Assembly (NCBI GenBank): GCA_902363825.1
Contig: CABJBK010000010.1
Coordinates: 47,364 to 111,363, forward strand
From: Lachnospiraceae bacterium
GTDB taxonomy: Bacteria; Bacillota; Clostridia; Lachnospirales; Lachnospiraceae
DNA: 64,000 bases
Reading direction: 5' to 3'
The notes below the pieces were generated by a model. The model searched no databases, had not been told where the DNA came from, and saw only the letters and a program-made list of their open reading frames with translations. Every line of letters starts with the position of its first letter. Position 1 is the first letter of the stretch. A program made the position numbers and the translations under genes. Shown in pieces: positions 1 through 7,923 of the stretch.

Positions 1-1388
1 TCAAAGAAATCATAGATGATCTCATTTAACGGCAGATCATATTTGATCAGTGCACGCGTTTTTTCAATATATTCCATACTGATATAAACACCGCGGCGCT
101 CCTGACACAGATCCATGATCGCTCCAATGTACTCACTGGTCACCATGATCTCCGCACTCACCATCGGTTCTTCCATATATTCGATCTCAGACGGATCCGG
201 CAGATTGGATGGATTTGTCAGCTCGATCACTTCTCCGTCCGTCTTATGGATCTTGTAGATAACACCCGGTGCCGTTGTAACAAGATCCAGATTAAACTCA
301 CGCTCCAGCCGCTCCTGGATGATCTCTAAATGAAGCAGTCCCAAAAAGCCACACCGGAAACCAAATCCAAGTGCGACCGATGTCTCCGGTTCATACTGCA
401 AAGCCGCGTCATTGATCTGAAGTTTCTCGAGTGCATCCCGAAGATCCGGGTATTTTGCGCTGTCTGCTGGATAAAGTCCGCAGTAAACCATCGGATTTAC
501 TTTTTTATAGCCAGGAAGTGCCTCCGCACACGGCCGGTCTGCTTCTGTCACCGTATCACCCACGCGTGTCTCACGCACATTCTTGATCCCCGCACAGATA
601 TAGCCTACCATTCCAGCACTCAATTCCTCACACGGGATAAACTGACCGGCTCCGAAATAGCCCACTTCCGTCACTTCATCCATCGCACCTGTCGCCATCA
701 GCTTTATCTTTGTGCCGACCTTTACGCAGCCCTCCATGATCCGGCAAAATACAATCACGCCCTTATAGGAATCATAGATTGCGTCAAAGATCAGTGCCTT
801 GAGCGGTGCCTCGGGATCTCCCTGTGGTGCCGGGATCCTCGTTACGATCTGCTCTAAAACATCTTCGATATTTAAGCCTGTCTTTGCAGAGATACGCGGC
901 GCATCCATCGCCTCTATACCGATGACATCCTCGATCTCCTGCGCAACCTCATCCGGCTGTGCGCTCGGAAGATCGATCTTGTTGATGACCGGAAGCACAT
1001 CCAGGTCATGATCAAGCGCCAGATAGACATTTGCAAGTGTCTGTGCCTCTACCCCCTGTGCCGCATCTACCACAAGGATTGCTCCATCACACGCCGCAAG
1101 GCTTCGCGACACCTCATAGTTAAAATCGACATGCCCCGGGGTATCGATCAGATTAAAGATATACTCTTCTCCGTCTTTTGCTTTATAAATAATGCGCACC
1201 GCCTGCGATTTGATCGTAATTCCACGTTCTCTCTCCAGATCCATATTATCAAGTACCTGCGACTGCATTTCACGGCTGGTCAGTGTTCCGGTCATCTCAA
1301 TGATGCGGTCCGCCAGCGTGGACTTTCCATGGTCAATATGTGCAATGATGCAAAAGTTTCTGATTTTACTCTGATCGATATGTGACAT
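1..1388 (-). CDS. lepA: Elongation factor 4 (LepA), C-terminus cut by window edge
   Basis: Ribosomal back-translocase GTPase that acts on stalled or mispositioned ribosomes. The visible part is about the first 462 of some 600 residues. The N-terminus carries the P-loop AHIDHGKST (residues 16-24), followed by the G3 motif DTPGH and the G4 motif NKID. Further on comes the LepA-type segment [14 protein letters not shown], and the visible end reads [13 protein letters not shown]. The ATG at 1388 has a GGAGG site about 10 bases upstream. In Bacillus, lepA follows spoIIP in the rpsT-gpr-spoIIP-lepA cluster. Here two extra genes separate spoIIP from lepA. The frame is open to the edge, so this is a partial gene, not a broken one. 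Confidence 0.97.
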   Translation of the reverse strand, partial: MSHIDQSKIRNFCIIAHIDHGKSTLADRIIEMTGTLTSREMQSQVLDNMDLERERGITIKSQAVRIIYKAKDGEEYIFNLIDTPGHVDFNYEVSRSLAACDGAILVVDAAQGVEAQTLANVYLALDHDLDVLPVINKIDLPSAQPDEVAQEIEDVIGIEAMDAPRISAKTGLNIEDVLEQIVTRIPAPQGDPEAPLKALIFDAIYDSYKGVIVFCRIMEGCVKVGTKIKLMATGAMDEVTEVGYFGAGQFIPCEELSAGMVGYICAGIKNVRETRVGDTVTEADRPCAEALPGYKKVNPMVYCGLYPADSAKYPDLRDALEKLQINDAALQYEPETSVALGFGFRCGFLGLLHLEIIQERLEREFNLDLVTTAPGVIYKIHKTDGEVIELTNPSNLPDPSEIEYMEEPMVSAEIMVTSEYIGAIMDLCQERRGVYISMEYIEKTRALIKYDLPLNEIIYDFF

Positions 1389-1439
1389 TTATCTCTATTC
1401 CTCCGTCTAACTGCAATTCAATGGGTTTATTATAATGCA

Positions 1440-2483
1440 TCAGAGCGGTTTCTTCAACTGATTTTTGTTGTCACAGAAAGGCTCACCTTTCCATTTTTCA
1501 TAAACTGCTTTCCAGTCATACTCCGGCGCAAATTCTTCTGCCGCCTCGCAGATGGATCGTATCGGTGAAAGATCTTCTTCCAGTTCCTGCGCGATCATCT
1601 CCGACGTTTTTCCTTTTTTCAGTTTTGTACAGATCTGTCGAAAAAGCAGCTGTTCTTCCCCGACAAGCCTGCCTTCTTCTCTGCCACGCTCGATTCCGAT
1701 CGTCACTCCTTCTGTTCTGCCCTGCTCAATCCCGGCTGCTACGCCTTCCTCATAGCTCTGCTGTCCCAGCTGACGCAGGGTCTCTTCCTCATCATATTCA
1801 AAGATACACATCTCTATGGCCTCCTCCCTGTATTTTAACAGGAAATCCCGCAGGATCCCTTCCCTGATGCAGGTATCCACCGTATGTTTCACCGCTTCTT
1901 CCCGTCCCATGCTCTTTTCACAGGTTCTGAGCCGGTCAACAAACTGCGCGTATTCAAGCAGCGTATGGCACTGTTCCATCAGTTCTTTATTCCTGCCGAG
2001 GTTGATATTTAACATCACAACTTTTAATTCCAGTGCCGGATCTTCCTCCGGGTTCATGAACGCGTCGGACAACTTTAACACCTGCCGCTCCGGCTGCATA
2101 TCCCTTCCGTTATAGAACACGAAAAAGCGAGGTGTCGGTATCTTTACGAGCTGTCTCCCATAAATTGTCCGACCACCGCTCCAGCTGCGCAGCTCCCTTG
2201 CCACATAATGCAGGTTGCGAAGCGGAATATTCGGATTATAGGTGCTCTGATGCTCATACAGATCCATGTAAAAATCCATGACGACCGCCAGATCATTTTT
2301 CATGTTCATGTAAATAGCGTTTTCCAGTGTCACGACGGTAAGCGCCTCCAGATCGGTGTATGACGTGCCGTTCACTGCGTTATAAAGCCCGAGCAGCTCC
2401 TTTTTCTCCCGGAACACCATGCGGAACAGCCTGTCTTTGTAACTGCGGTATACCTGATTTCCTGTTTCTTTTGTTTTGTCCAT
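1440..2483 (-). CDS. Rpn-like PD-(D/E)XK nuclease / putative transposase family protein
   Basis: A 347-residue protein of the PD-(D/E)XK type common in Lachnospiraceae and usually labelled Rpn-family recombination-promoting nuclease. The N-terminal third shows FRMVFREKKELLGLYNAV and then a D...ExQ-type core in DFYMDLYEHQSTYNPNIPLR (about residues 70-90). Residues about 240-280 are a glycine-periodic helix with EEGVAAGIEQG-like units, a hallmark of this group. A GGAGG site lies 10 bases before the ATG. It sits between lepA and an alcohol dehydrogenase, where Bacillus has no such gene, so it may be an inserted gene. The role is unproven: Rpn proteins cleave DNA and stimulate RecA-independent recombination in E. 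coli, but this lineage is diverged. Confidence 0.72.
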   Translation of the reverse strand: MDKTKETGNQVYRSYKDRLFRMVFREKKELLGLYNAVNGTSYTDLEALTVVTLENAIYMNMKNDLAVVMDFYMDLYEHQSTYNPNIPLRNLHYVARELRSWSGGRTIYGRQLVKIPTPRFFVFYNGRDMQPERQVLKLSDAFMNPEEDPALELKVVMLNINLGRNKELMEQCHTLLEYAQFVDRLRTCEKSMGREEAVKHTVDTCIREGILRDFLLKYREEAIEMCIFEYDEEETLRQLGQQSYEEGVAAGIEQGRTEGVTIGIERGREEGRLVGEEQLLFRQICTKLKKGKTSEMIAQELEEDLSPIRSICEAAEEFAPEYDWKAVYEKWKGEPFCDNKNQLKKPL

Positions 2484-2646
2484 ATTTTATTTTCCTCCTG
2501 TTGCCGCAGGAGTAATTTCTTCGAAAACCCCTGCTTTTTGATTGTGGAAAAAGCATGAATTTTCTGAAATAACAAGAATGTTTAGAACCGCCGGATGGCG
2601 GACAGACGGACTGTTGTCCGGATAGAAAATATGCTTTTATATATTT

Positions 2647-2675
2647 ATCTTAGCACACGCCGATTCCGGGAACAA
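2647..2675 (-). promoter_or_regulatory. Candidate sigma-A promoter for the Rpn-like gene
   Basis: On the minus strand TTGTTC (2670-2675), a 17-base spacer and TAAGAT (2647-2652). It lies about 160 bases before the start codon. Only the motif match supports it. Confidence 0.35.
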
Positions 2676-2702
2676 ATTAAATTATTATAAACTATTGATT
2701 CT

Positions 2703-2742
2703 AAAAAACCGGCGCCCAGACATTTCTGTCCGGGCGCCGGTT
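2703..2742 (-). terminator. Rho-independent terminator after the alcohol dehydrogenase
   Basis: A GC-rich hairpin with arms AACCGGCGCCC and GGGCGCCGGTT and an inner GACA/TGTC extension. On the minus strand it is followed by a run of six T. It lies 30 bases after the dehydrogenase stop and isolates that gene from the Rpn-like gene. Confidence 0.9.
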
Positions 2743-2772
2743 CTATCTAACTTTCTATTTTTCTTTTTTATT

Positions 2773-3990
2773 CTAAAAATCCACTTCCGTATCATAATAG
2801 CAGCATTTTAAGAGTTTTTCCATCTCCTCCTGACTCGGCTGTCTTGGGTTAGAACCGGTACAGGCATCCAGAATTGCATTCGCCGCGATTTCCGGCAGTC
2901 TCTCTAAAAATACTTCCTCCGGGACAAATCCCTGCTCAGTCGGATAACTGTCCGCGCCATAATTTTTGATGCAGTGCGGGATGTTCAGTTCATCATTCAT
3001 ACCGCGCAGATACCGGATCAGAAGATCCACTTTCTCATCATCGCTGTTTCCGCCAAGATTCATGTAATCCGCGATCGCGCCGTACCGCTTCTTTGCGGTC
3101 TCATCTTTTGCGTTGAACGCAATTACTTTCGGCAGATACATCGCGTTCGCAGCTCCATGGATGATATGTGCGCCGTAATCCGCAAATGCGGCGCCGGTCT
3201 TATGTGCCATGGAATGTACGATTCCGAGCAGTGCGTTGGAAAATGCCATTCCCGCCAGACACTGCGCATTGTGCATGGAATCTCTCATTTCCATATCTCC
3301 ATTGTAAGATTTTACCAGATCATTCTGGATCATATGGATCGCATAGAGTGCAAGCGGATCGGTAAAATCGCAGTTTGCCGTGGAAACATATGCCTCGATT
3401 GCGTGTGTCATCGCATCCATTCCGGTGTGCGCCACCAGTTTCTGCGGCATGGTCTCCGCAAGATCCGGGTCAACAATGGCAACGTCCGGTGTGATCTCAA
3501 AATCCGCGATCGGATATTTGATTCCTTTTTCATAATCCGTGATAATGGAAAACGCGGTAACTTCCGTTGCCGTTCCAGACGTGGATGAGATTGCGCAGAA
3601 GTGTGCTTTCTGGCGCAGTTTCGGAAGCCCGAACACCTTGCACATATCCTCAAATGTCACATCCGGATACTCATATTTGATCCACATTGCTTTTGCTGCG
3701 TCGATCGGAGATCCGCCGCCCATCGCAACGATCCAGTCCGGCTGAAATTCCTGCATGACTGCCGCGCCCTTCATAACCGTATCCACAGACGGATCCGGCT
3801 CAATGCCTTCAAACAGCTTTACTTCCATACCTGCTTCTTCCAGATATTTCTGCGCTTTTTCAAGGAATCCGAAACGCTTCATCGATCCCCCGCCTACACA
3901 GATGATCGCTCTTTTTCCCTCGAAAGTCTTTAACGCCTCAAGCGCGCCTTTTCCGTGGTACAGATCTCTTGGTAATGTAAATCTTGCCAT
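2773..3990 (-). CDS. Iron-containing alcohol dehydrogenase (AdhE-type domain, stand-alone)
   Basis: A group III metal-dependent alcohol dehydrogenase that interconverts an aldehyde and an alcohol with NAD(P)H; the substrate cannot be read from the sequence. The ATG at 3990 (MARFTLPRDLYHGKG) is chosen over an upstream in-frame start at 4059 because a GGAGG site precedes it; this gives 405 residues. Motifs are the nucleotide-binding GGGSPIDAAKAMW and the Fe ligands in MDAMTHAIEAY, HSMAHKTGA and IIHGAANAMYLP. The C-terminus DACTGSNPRQPS resembles the ADH half of AdhE, without the aldehyde dehydrogenase half. It appears monocistronic and is followed by a strong terminator. It interrupts the otherwise conserved spoIIP-lepA neighbourhood. 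Confidence 0.93.
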   Translation of the reverse strand: MARFTLPRDLYHGKGALEALKTFEGKRAIICVGGGSMKRFGFLEKAQKYLEEAGMEVKLFEGIEPDPSVDTVMKGAAVMQEFQPDWIVAMGGGSPIDAAKAMWIKYEYPDVTFEDMCKVFGLPKLRQKAHFCAISSTSGTATEVTAFSIITDYEKGIKYPIADFEITPDVAIVDPDLAETMPQKLVAHTGMDAMTHAIEAYVSTANCDFTDPLALYAIHMIQNDLVKSYNGDMEMRDSMHNAQCLAGMAFSNALLGIVHSMAHKTGAAFADYGAHIIHGAANAMYLPKVIAFNAKDETAKKRYGAIADYMNLGGNSDDEKVDLLIRYLRGMNDELNIPHCIKNYGADSYPTEQGFVPEEVFLERLPEIAANAILDACTGSNPRQPSQEEMEKLLKCCYYDTEVDF

Positions 3991-4079
3991 AATAAAAATC
4001 CTCCTTCTCCCAGCTTTTTTCTTATTTTCTGGATAAGTCCAGAATAACACATTCCCCATGGAAAAGGAACCGCTTTCCT

Positions 4080-5351
4080 CTAATTTCCAGTCAGTACACG
4101 GTATAAAATATCCGCAAGCGGTTCCATTGCGCTCATCGCCTCATCCACGGTATTCGTCTGCGCCCCGACCTCGACTAAAAGTGTCTTCGGACAGTAATGC
4201 ATATTATAACGGTATCCCTTCAGATAGATTGACCGCGAGAATCCCGGATAATACTGTTTCGCCTTCAACTGCATCTGCAGCGAGAACGCCAGATTGTCCG
4301 AAAGATTCGGGTTGTAGAGGTAGGGGATATCCCCCGTTGCCGTGGTACGGCTTAACCCGTTAAAAAACATGATCGATGCCATCTGCTTTCCATTGACATC
4401 CGCAACCAGCCTTGTCGTGTCCGCAACCCCATCACGGTGCAGATCGATCACGACCTCAATGCCCGGATTTTCCGCAAGGATCTGCTCTAACGCCGGCCCC
4501 GCCTTCGCATAGGCATGATCTCTGTCATTCACATCGTATTCACCGGTATGATGAAGCACCGAAAGCCCATAGCGCTCCTGTAAAAGTTCGGTCAGATAAT
4601 TGCCCACTCCGACCACTGTGGTGTTCGGATCCCCCGGCACGGAATCCGCATATCCCTCCTGGGAATGGGTATGGTAGATCAGTATCTGCGGCTGTCCGGT
4701 CGGTGCGGCCAACCTCATATCGCGCGCCAGAAGTTCCGATGCGTTTAACTGCTCCCCGGTAATTGTCGTTGTTTTATCTACAACATAAAAATTATGTATT
4801 AAATAATCAAAATCATTCAGTTTATCAAGCGGGATATCCGTTTTCGGCGCCTGACTCACCTGAAACTCCACGGTAGTCTGGCTGTTTGCCGCATTCTCCG
4901 CAGCCGTTGCCGTCCCGCTGCATCCTCCCGCACCTGCCGTCACGCCGGCTCCCCCATTTTCTCCGTTTAATGCGGTGCCATCTGCCGCGTCCGGCTCATC
5001 CGAGGCCTCCATGGCAACGATCTCTTCATAGGAAAAATGACTTTCCACCTGCGTTTCATATCCATCTGCCGTATCTATGTATTCCGTAAGCGGAAACGGA
5101 CGCCCGGAAAGCTCAAGCAATACCTGCGCCGCCGTCTTTTCCGTTCCGTCCTGTTCCATAATATAGCCGATCTGCATCGCGTACTGCCTGGCTGTCTGAT
5201 GAAACAGCACGCGTTTCCCCTCACTTAGTGCCTGCTCAAAAAGAGTTTGATTCATCCCCTGATCTTTTATATGAAAGCACAAAAATACCATAAAAATCAG
5301 AACAGCTGCCGAAGCAAGCTGTCCCATCTTCTTTGTCCTGTCTTTTTGCAT
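4080..5351 (-). CDS. spoIIP: Stage II sporulation protein P
   Basis: Membrane-anchored cell-wall hydrolase (amidase and endopeptidase) of the SpoIID-SpoIIP-SpoIIM engulfment machine. Length 423 residues. One N-terminal membrane segment (about residues 10-26, LASAAVLIFMVFLCFHI) is followed by a linker with an Ala/Gly/Thr-rich stretch near residues 120-165. The SpoIIP amidase-like domain starts near residue 210 with LIYHTHSQEGYADS, then VIDLHRDGV and a C-terminal LLVEVGAQTNT. The histidines and glutamates in these motifs are the expected zinc ligands and catalytic residues. It lies directly downstream of gpr, as in Bacillus. The start codon is preceded by a GGGGA-type site. Confidence 0.95.
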   Translation of the reverse strand: MQKDRTKKMGQLASAAVLIFMVFLCFHIKDQGMNQTLFEQALSEGKRVLFHQTARQYAMQIGYIMEQDGTEKTAAQVLLELSGRPFPLTEYIDTADGYETQVESHFSYEEIVAMEASDEPDAADGTALNGENGGAGVTAGAGGCSGTATAAENAANSQTTVEFQVSQAPKTDIPLDKLNDFDYLIHNFYVVDKTTTITGEQLNASELLARDMRLAAPTGQPQILIYHTHSQEGYADSVPGDPNTTVVGVGNYLTELLQERYGLSVLHHTGEYDVNDRDHAYAKAGPALEQILAENPGIEVVIDLHRDGVADTTRLVADVNGKQMASIMFFNGLSRTTATGDIPYLYNPNLSDNLAFSLQMQLKAKQYYPGFSRSIYLKGYRYNMHYCPKTLLVEVGAQTNTVDEAMSAMEPLADILYRVLTGN

Positions 5352-5410
5352 GCATCCTGATTCCCCTTTGTCTATCCGAAAATACTATATTATATGCATT
5401 CGATTTCTTC

Positions 5411-6370
5411 TTATGACATGCCCCCGTGTTTTTGGAACGCAAGATTTAACCCCTCCGACAGTGTCAGGCTGATCTGCCGGATCGACTCATCAATGTCCTT
5501 TGGTGTCACAAACATCGCATTCAGGGACGGCGAAAGCAGTTCCCGGAAAAGCGCATGTTTCTCGGACTCCTCCAGCGCATTTAAGGAATGTCCGATCCGT
5601 TTTAAGTGCTCCGCCTGCGTCATTGCCCCGATCAGACTGCTCATGGTGTCACTCACGATCGTTGCCGCATCGACCACCGTGGGCACTCCGATTGCGATCA
5701 CCGGTACCCCGATGCTTTCTCTGTTGATCCCGTTTCTGTGGTTTCCGACACCGGATCCCGGATTGATCCCAGCATCTGTGATCTGTATGGTGCGGTTTAA
5801 GCGCTTTACACTCCGCGCCGCAAGCGCATCGATCACAAAAATGCAGTCCGGTTTTGTCTCTTTAGCCACCCCCTGCACGATCTCAAGGCTTTCCATACCG
5901 GTCTGTGCCATCACGCCCGGCACGATCCCGCTGATCTGGTTTGTGTGTTCCTCCCCTAGCGCGTATGTGCCAAATTCCCGGATCATATGGCGGGTGACAA
6001 ACAGCTGATCTACCACATTCGGGCCCAACGCATCGGGTGTCACCTCACGGTTTCCAAGTCCCACGACCAAAAGCGACATGTCTTTTTGCTCCAGCGGCAC
6101 CAGCTCCCGGATGATACGCGCAAGTTCCACTGAAATTTCCTTATGATACTCCTCATCCTCCTCCATCATATTCGGCGCCTCTAACGTGACATACGTTCCT
6201 TTTGGTTTTCCCATGCTTTTTGCCCCGTTTTCGGTCTCGATCACGACTTTTGAGATCAGCATGTCCTTTCCTGCTCTCTTTTCCTCCAACACAACACCTT
6301 TTATCTCGACGTTGTCTTCCTCAAATTTTTCTCTTGCCTCCAGCGCAAGGTCTGTTCTTATCTCGTACAT
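5411..6370 (-). CDS. gpr: GPR endopeptidase (germination protease)
   Basis: Protease that degrades small acid-soluble spore proteins at germination; peptidase family A25. Length 319 residues. Signature stretches are PKGTYVTLEAPNM, TPDALGPNVVDQLFVTRHM, GIVPGVMAQTGME, CIFVIDALAARSV and TDAGINPGSGVGNHR, all in family order. The N-terminus MYEIRTDLALEAREKF corresponds to the propeptide and mature start seen in the family. It is transcribed with spoIIP (59 bases apart) and is divergent from rpsT. Expected to be forespore-expressed (sigma-G); I did not identify a convincing sigma-G promoter in the short upstream region. Confidence 0.96.
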   Translation of the reverse strand: MYEIRTDLALEAREKFEEDNVEIKGVVLEEKRAGKDMLISKVVIETENGAKSMGKPKGTYVTLEAPNMMEEDEEYHKEISVELARIIRELVPLEQKDMSLLVVGLGNREVTPDALGPNVVDQLFVTRHMIREFGTYALGEEHTNQISGIVPGVMAQTGMESLEIVQGVAKETKPDCIFVIDALAARSVKRLNRTIQITDAGINPGSGVGNHRNGINRESIGVPVIAIGVPTVVDAATIVSDTMSSLIGAMTQAEHLKRIGHSLNALEESEKHALFRELLSPSLNAMFVTPKDIDESIRQISLTLSEGLNLAFQKHGGMS

Positions 6371-6444
6371 CTTTTCACCACCTGTATTTTTTGCATATCA
6401 ATCATCTGTATTTCTATTTTTTACAAAAAAAACGAAAATATGTA

Positions 6445-6473
6445 TTGACAGATCCTCTTACGAAAGCTACAAT
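6445..6473 (+). promoter_or_regulatory. Sigma-A promoter of rpsT
   Basis: TTGACA (6445-6450), a 17-base spacer and TACAAT (6468-6473). This is a near-consensus housekeeping promoter, placing the transcript start roughly 80 bases before the rpsT start codon. Confidence 0.85.
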
Positions 6474-6485
6474 ATCATAGTATGT

Positions 6486-6520
6486 TTATATCAGATCGTC
6501 CGTGTCCGGCTCTGATATAA
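6486..6520 (+). promoter_or_regulatory. Leader hairpin in the rpsT 5' UTR
   Basis: A perfect 10-base inverted repeat, TTATATCAGA (6486-6495) and TCTGATATAA (6511-6520), encloses a 15-base GC-rich loop. It would form at the start of the rpsT mRNA, just downstream of the promoter and about 27 bases before the ribosome site. It has no trailing U-run, so it is not a terminator. It may stabilise the mRNA or serve feedback control by S20; the sequence does not decide. Confidence 0.55.
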
Positions 6521-6559
6521 GAAAATGATTTTATTTCACAATAATTGGAGGTGTACAGG

Positions 6560-6823
6560 TTGGCTAACATCAAATCTGCAAAGAAAAGAATTTTAGTAAA
6601 TGAGACAAAGGCTGCCAGAAATAAGGCAATCAGATCCAGAGTTAAAACATCCATCAAGAAGGTTGAAGCTGCTGTAACAGCAAACGATAAGGCTGCTGCT
6701 CAGGTTGCTCTGATCGAAGCAATCGCTGAAATCAACAAGGCTGCTTCCAAGGGTGTATATCATAAAAACAATTCTTCCAGAAAGATTTCCCGTTTAACAA
6801 AAGCTGTTAACAAGATCGCTTAA
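6560..6823 (+). CDS. rpsT: 30S ribosomal protein S20
   Basis: Primary 16S-rRNA-binding protein of the small subunit, 87 residues. The start is a TTG at 6560, giving the canonical N-terminus MANIKSAKKRI. GGAGG at 6547-6551 lies 8 bases upstream. An upstream in-frame TTG at 6545 overlaps that site and is rejected. The protein is lysine-rich with the usual helical SAKKRILVNETKAARNKA and a C-terminal NNSSRKISRLTKAVNK. It is monocistronic: it has its own promoter, a leader hairpin and a terminator, and lies between the convergent holA and divergent gpr. A TTG start on a highly expressed gene fits translational tuning, as also known for E. coli rpsT (UUG). Confidence 0.97.
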   Translation: MANIKSAKKRILVNETKAARNKAIRSRVKTSIKKVEAAVTANDKAAAQVALIEAIAEINKAASKGVYHKNNSSRKISRLTKAVNKIA

Positions 6824-6889
6824 TCTGAGATGAACATATGGCAAAAGGCAAATGCTGCTGCTTTTTGCATCGGAATATCGGAATGAAAA

Positions 6890-6927
6890 AGAAACATCAG
6901 TACCGTCATACTGATGTTTCTTTTTTT
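6890..6927 (+). terminator. Bidirectional terminator between rpsT and holA
   Basis: The inverted repeat AGAAACATCAGTA / TACTGATGTTTCT with a 6-base loop is followed by T7 on the plus strand. It also has an A-rich upstream flank, so it serves the minus-strand holA transcript as well. Confidence 0.93.
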
Positions 6928-6931
6928 GTTG

Positions 6932-7918
6932 TCATGCCATCGTCCCGCTGTACCGGATCAAAAACGTCTCCACTGCCAGCTGATCTGTCATGCGCCCGGT
7001 CTTGGTATCCTCCTCCGCACGCACGCCATCTTCCAGTGCCGCCCGAAGTTCTTTCATCGAAAAGCTTTTCGCCTGCACCAGATTTCTCCTCACCGCGAAC
7101 TCCGGTATTCCGGCTTTCGACGCGATCGATTTATTATCAAACCCAAGTCTGCGCAGATCTTTCACCTGCATCAGAATATGAAACTGCCTTGTGATCAGAA
7201 ACAGGATCCGCATGGGCGGTTCCTTCAGTGCCAGCAGATCATAATATAAAGAAAGTGCCTTTTTCTGATTTTTTTCAGCAATGGCATTTACCATCTCAAA
7301 GATCTTGTTGGTCGTCTGTCCCACACAGACCGCTTCCACATCCGCAGCCTCGATCACATCTTTTCCCATCGTGTAACAGATCAGCTTTTCCAGCTCTCTG
7401 TCAATGTTTTCCATATCTGTTCCAGTACGGCTCAAAAAAAGCTGCATGACCGGGGTGGTGATATTGCGTTTTTCCTTTTTTAACCGGCCAAGGATCCAGC
7501 GGATCAGGATCTCATCCGTCTGCTTTTTAAATTCCACAACGCTCCCTGTCTTCTGCGCCGCCTTATACATCTTTGAACGCTTATCAATTTCCTCTTCCAC
7601 AAAAACAAGGCAGGTACTCTCCGGCAGTTCCGGAAGATACGCTGCCAGCTCCTCACAGGAATTTTTAAAAAAGCCGCTGTTCTCGATCAAGATCAGTCTT
7701 CGATCGGCGAAAAACGGAAGCGTTTCCGCCAGGTCTATGATGGCTTTGGGATTGGTATCCTTTCCCTCAAATGATGAAAAATTCATCGTGTCATCCGAAG
7801 CGACCAACGCCTGCTTCAACTTCCGTTTATACTGATGCTTTAAGTATGCTTCCTCCCCAAATAACAGATATACCCTCTTAAATTGTCCGCTTTTAATATC
7901 TTCATCAATCGTTTTCAT
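6932..7918 (-). CDS. holA: DNA polymerase III subunit delta
   Basis: Clamp-loader subunit that opens the beta sliding clamp; 328 residues. The N-terminus has RVYLLFGEEAYLKHQYKRKL, the degenerate P-loop region of HolA. DRRLILIENSGFFK and STCLVFVEEEIDKR follow at the expected spacing. The C-terminal collar domain includes MRILFLITRQFHILMQVK and FAVRRNLVQAKSFS. It lies 5 bases downstream of comEC, so it is the last gene of the comEA-comEC operon. In Bacillus the same pair (comEC then yqeN/holA) is adjacent and followed by rpsT. Confidence 0.95.
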   Translation of the reverse strand: MKTIDEDIKSGQFKRVYLLFGEEAYLKHQYKRKLKQALVASDDTMNFSSFEGKDTNPKAIIDLAETLPFFADRRLILIENSGFFKNSCEELAAYLPELPESTCLVFVEEEIDKRSKMYKAAQKTGSVVEFKKQTDEILIRWILGRLKKEKRNITTPVMQLFLSRTGTDMENIDRELEKLICYTMGKDVIEAADVEAVCVGQTTNKIFEMVNAIAEKNQKKALSLYYDLLALKEPPMRILFLITRQFHILMQVKDLRRLGFDNKSIASKAGIPEFAVRRNLVQAKSFSMKELRAALEDGVRAEEDTKTGRMTDQLAVETFLIRYSGTMA

Positions 7919-7923
7919 AACAT

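Noticed and set aside
4058..4363. Plus-strand frame opposite the spoIIP end
   Set aside because: Shadow of spoIIP with no start-site support.
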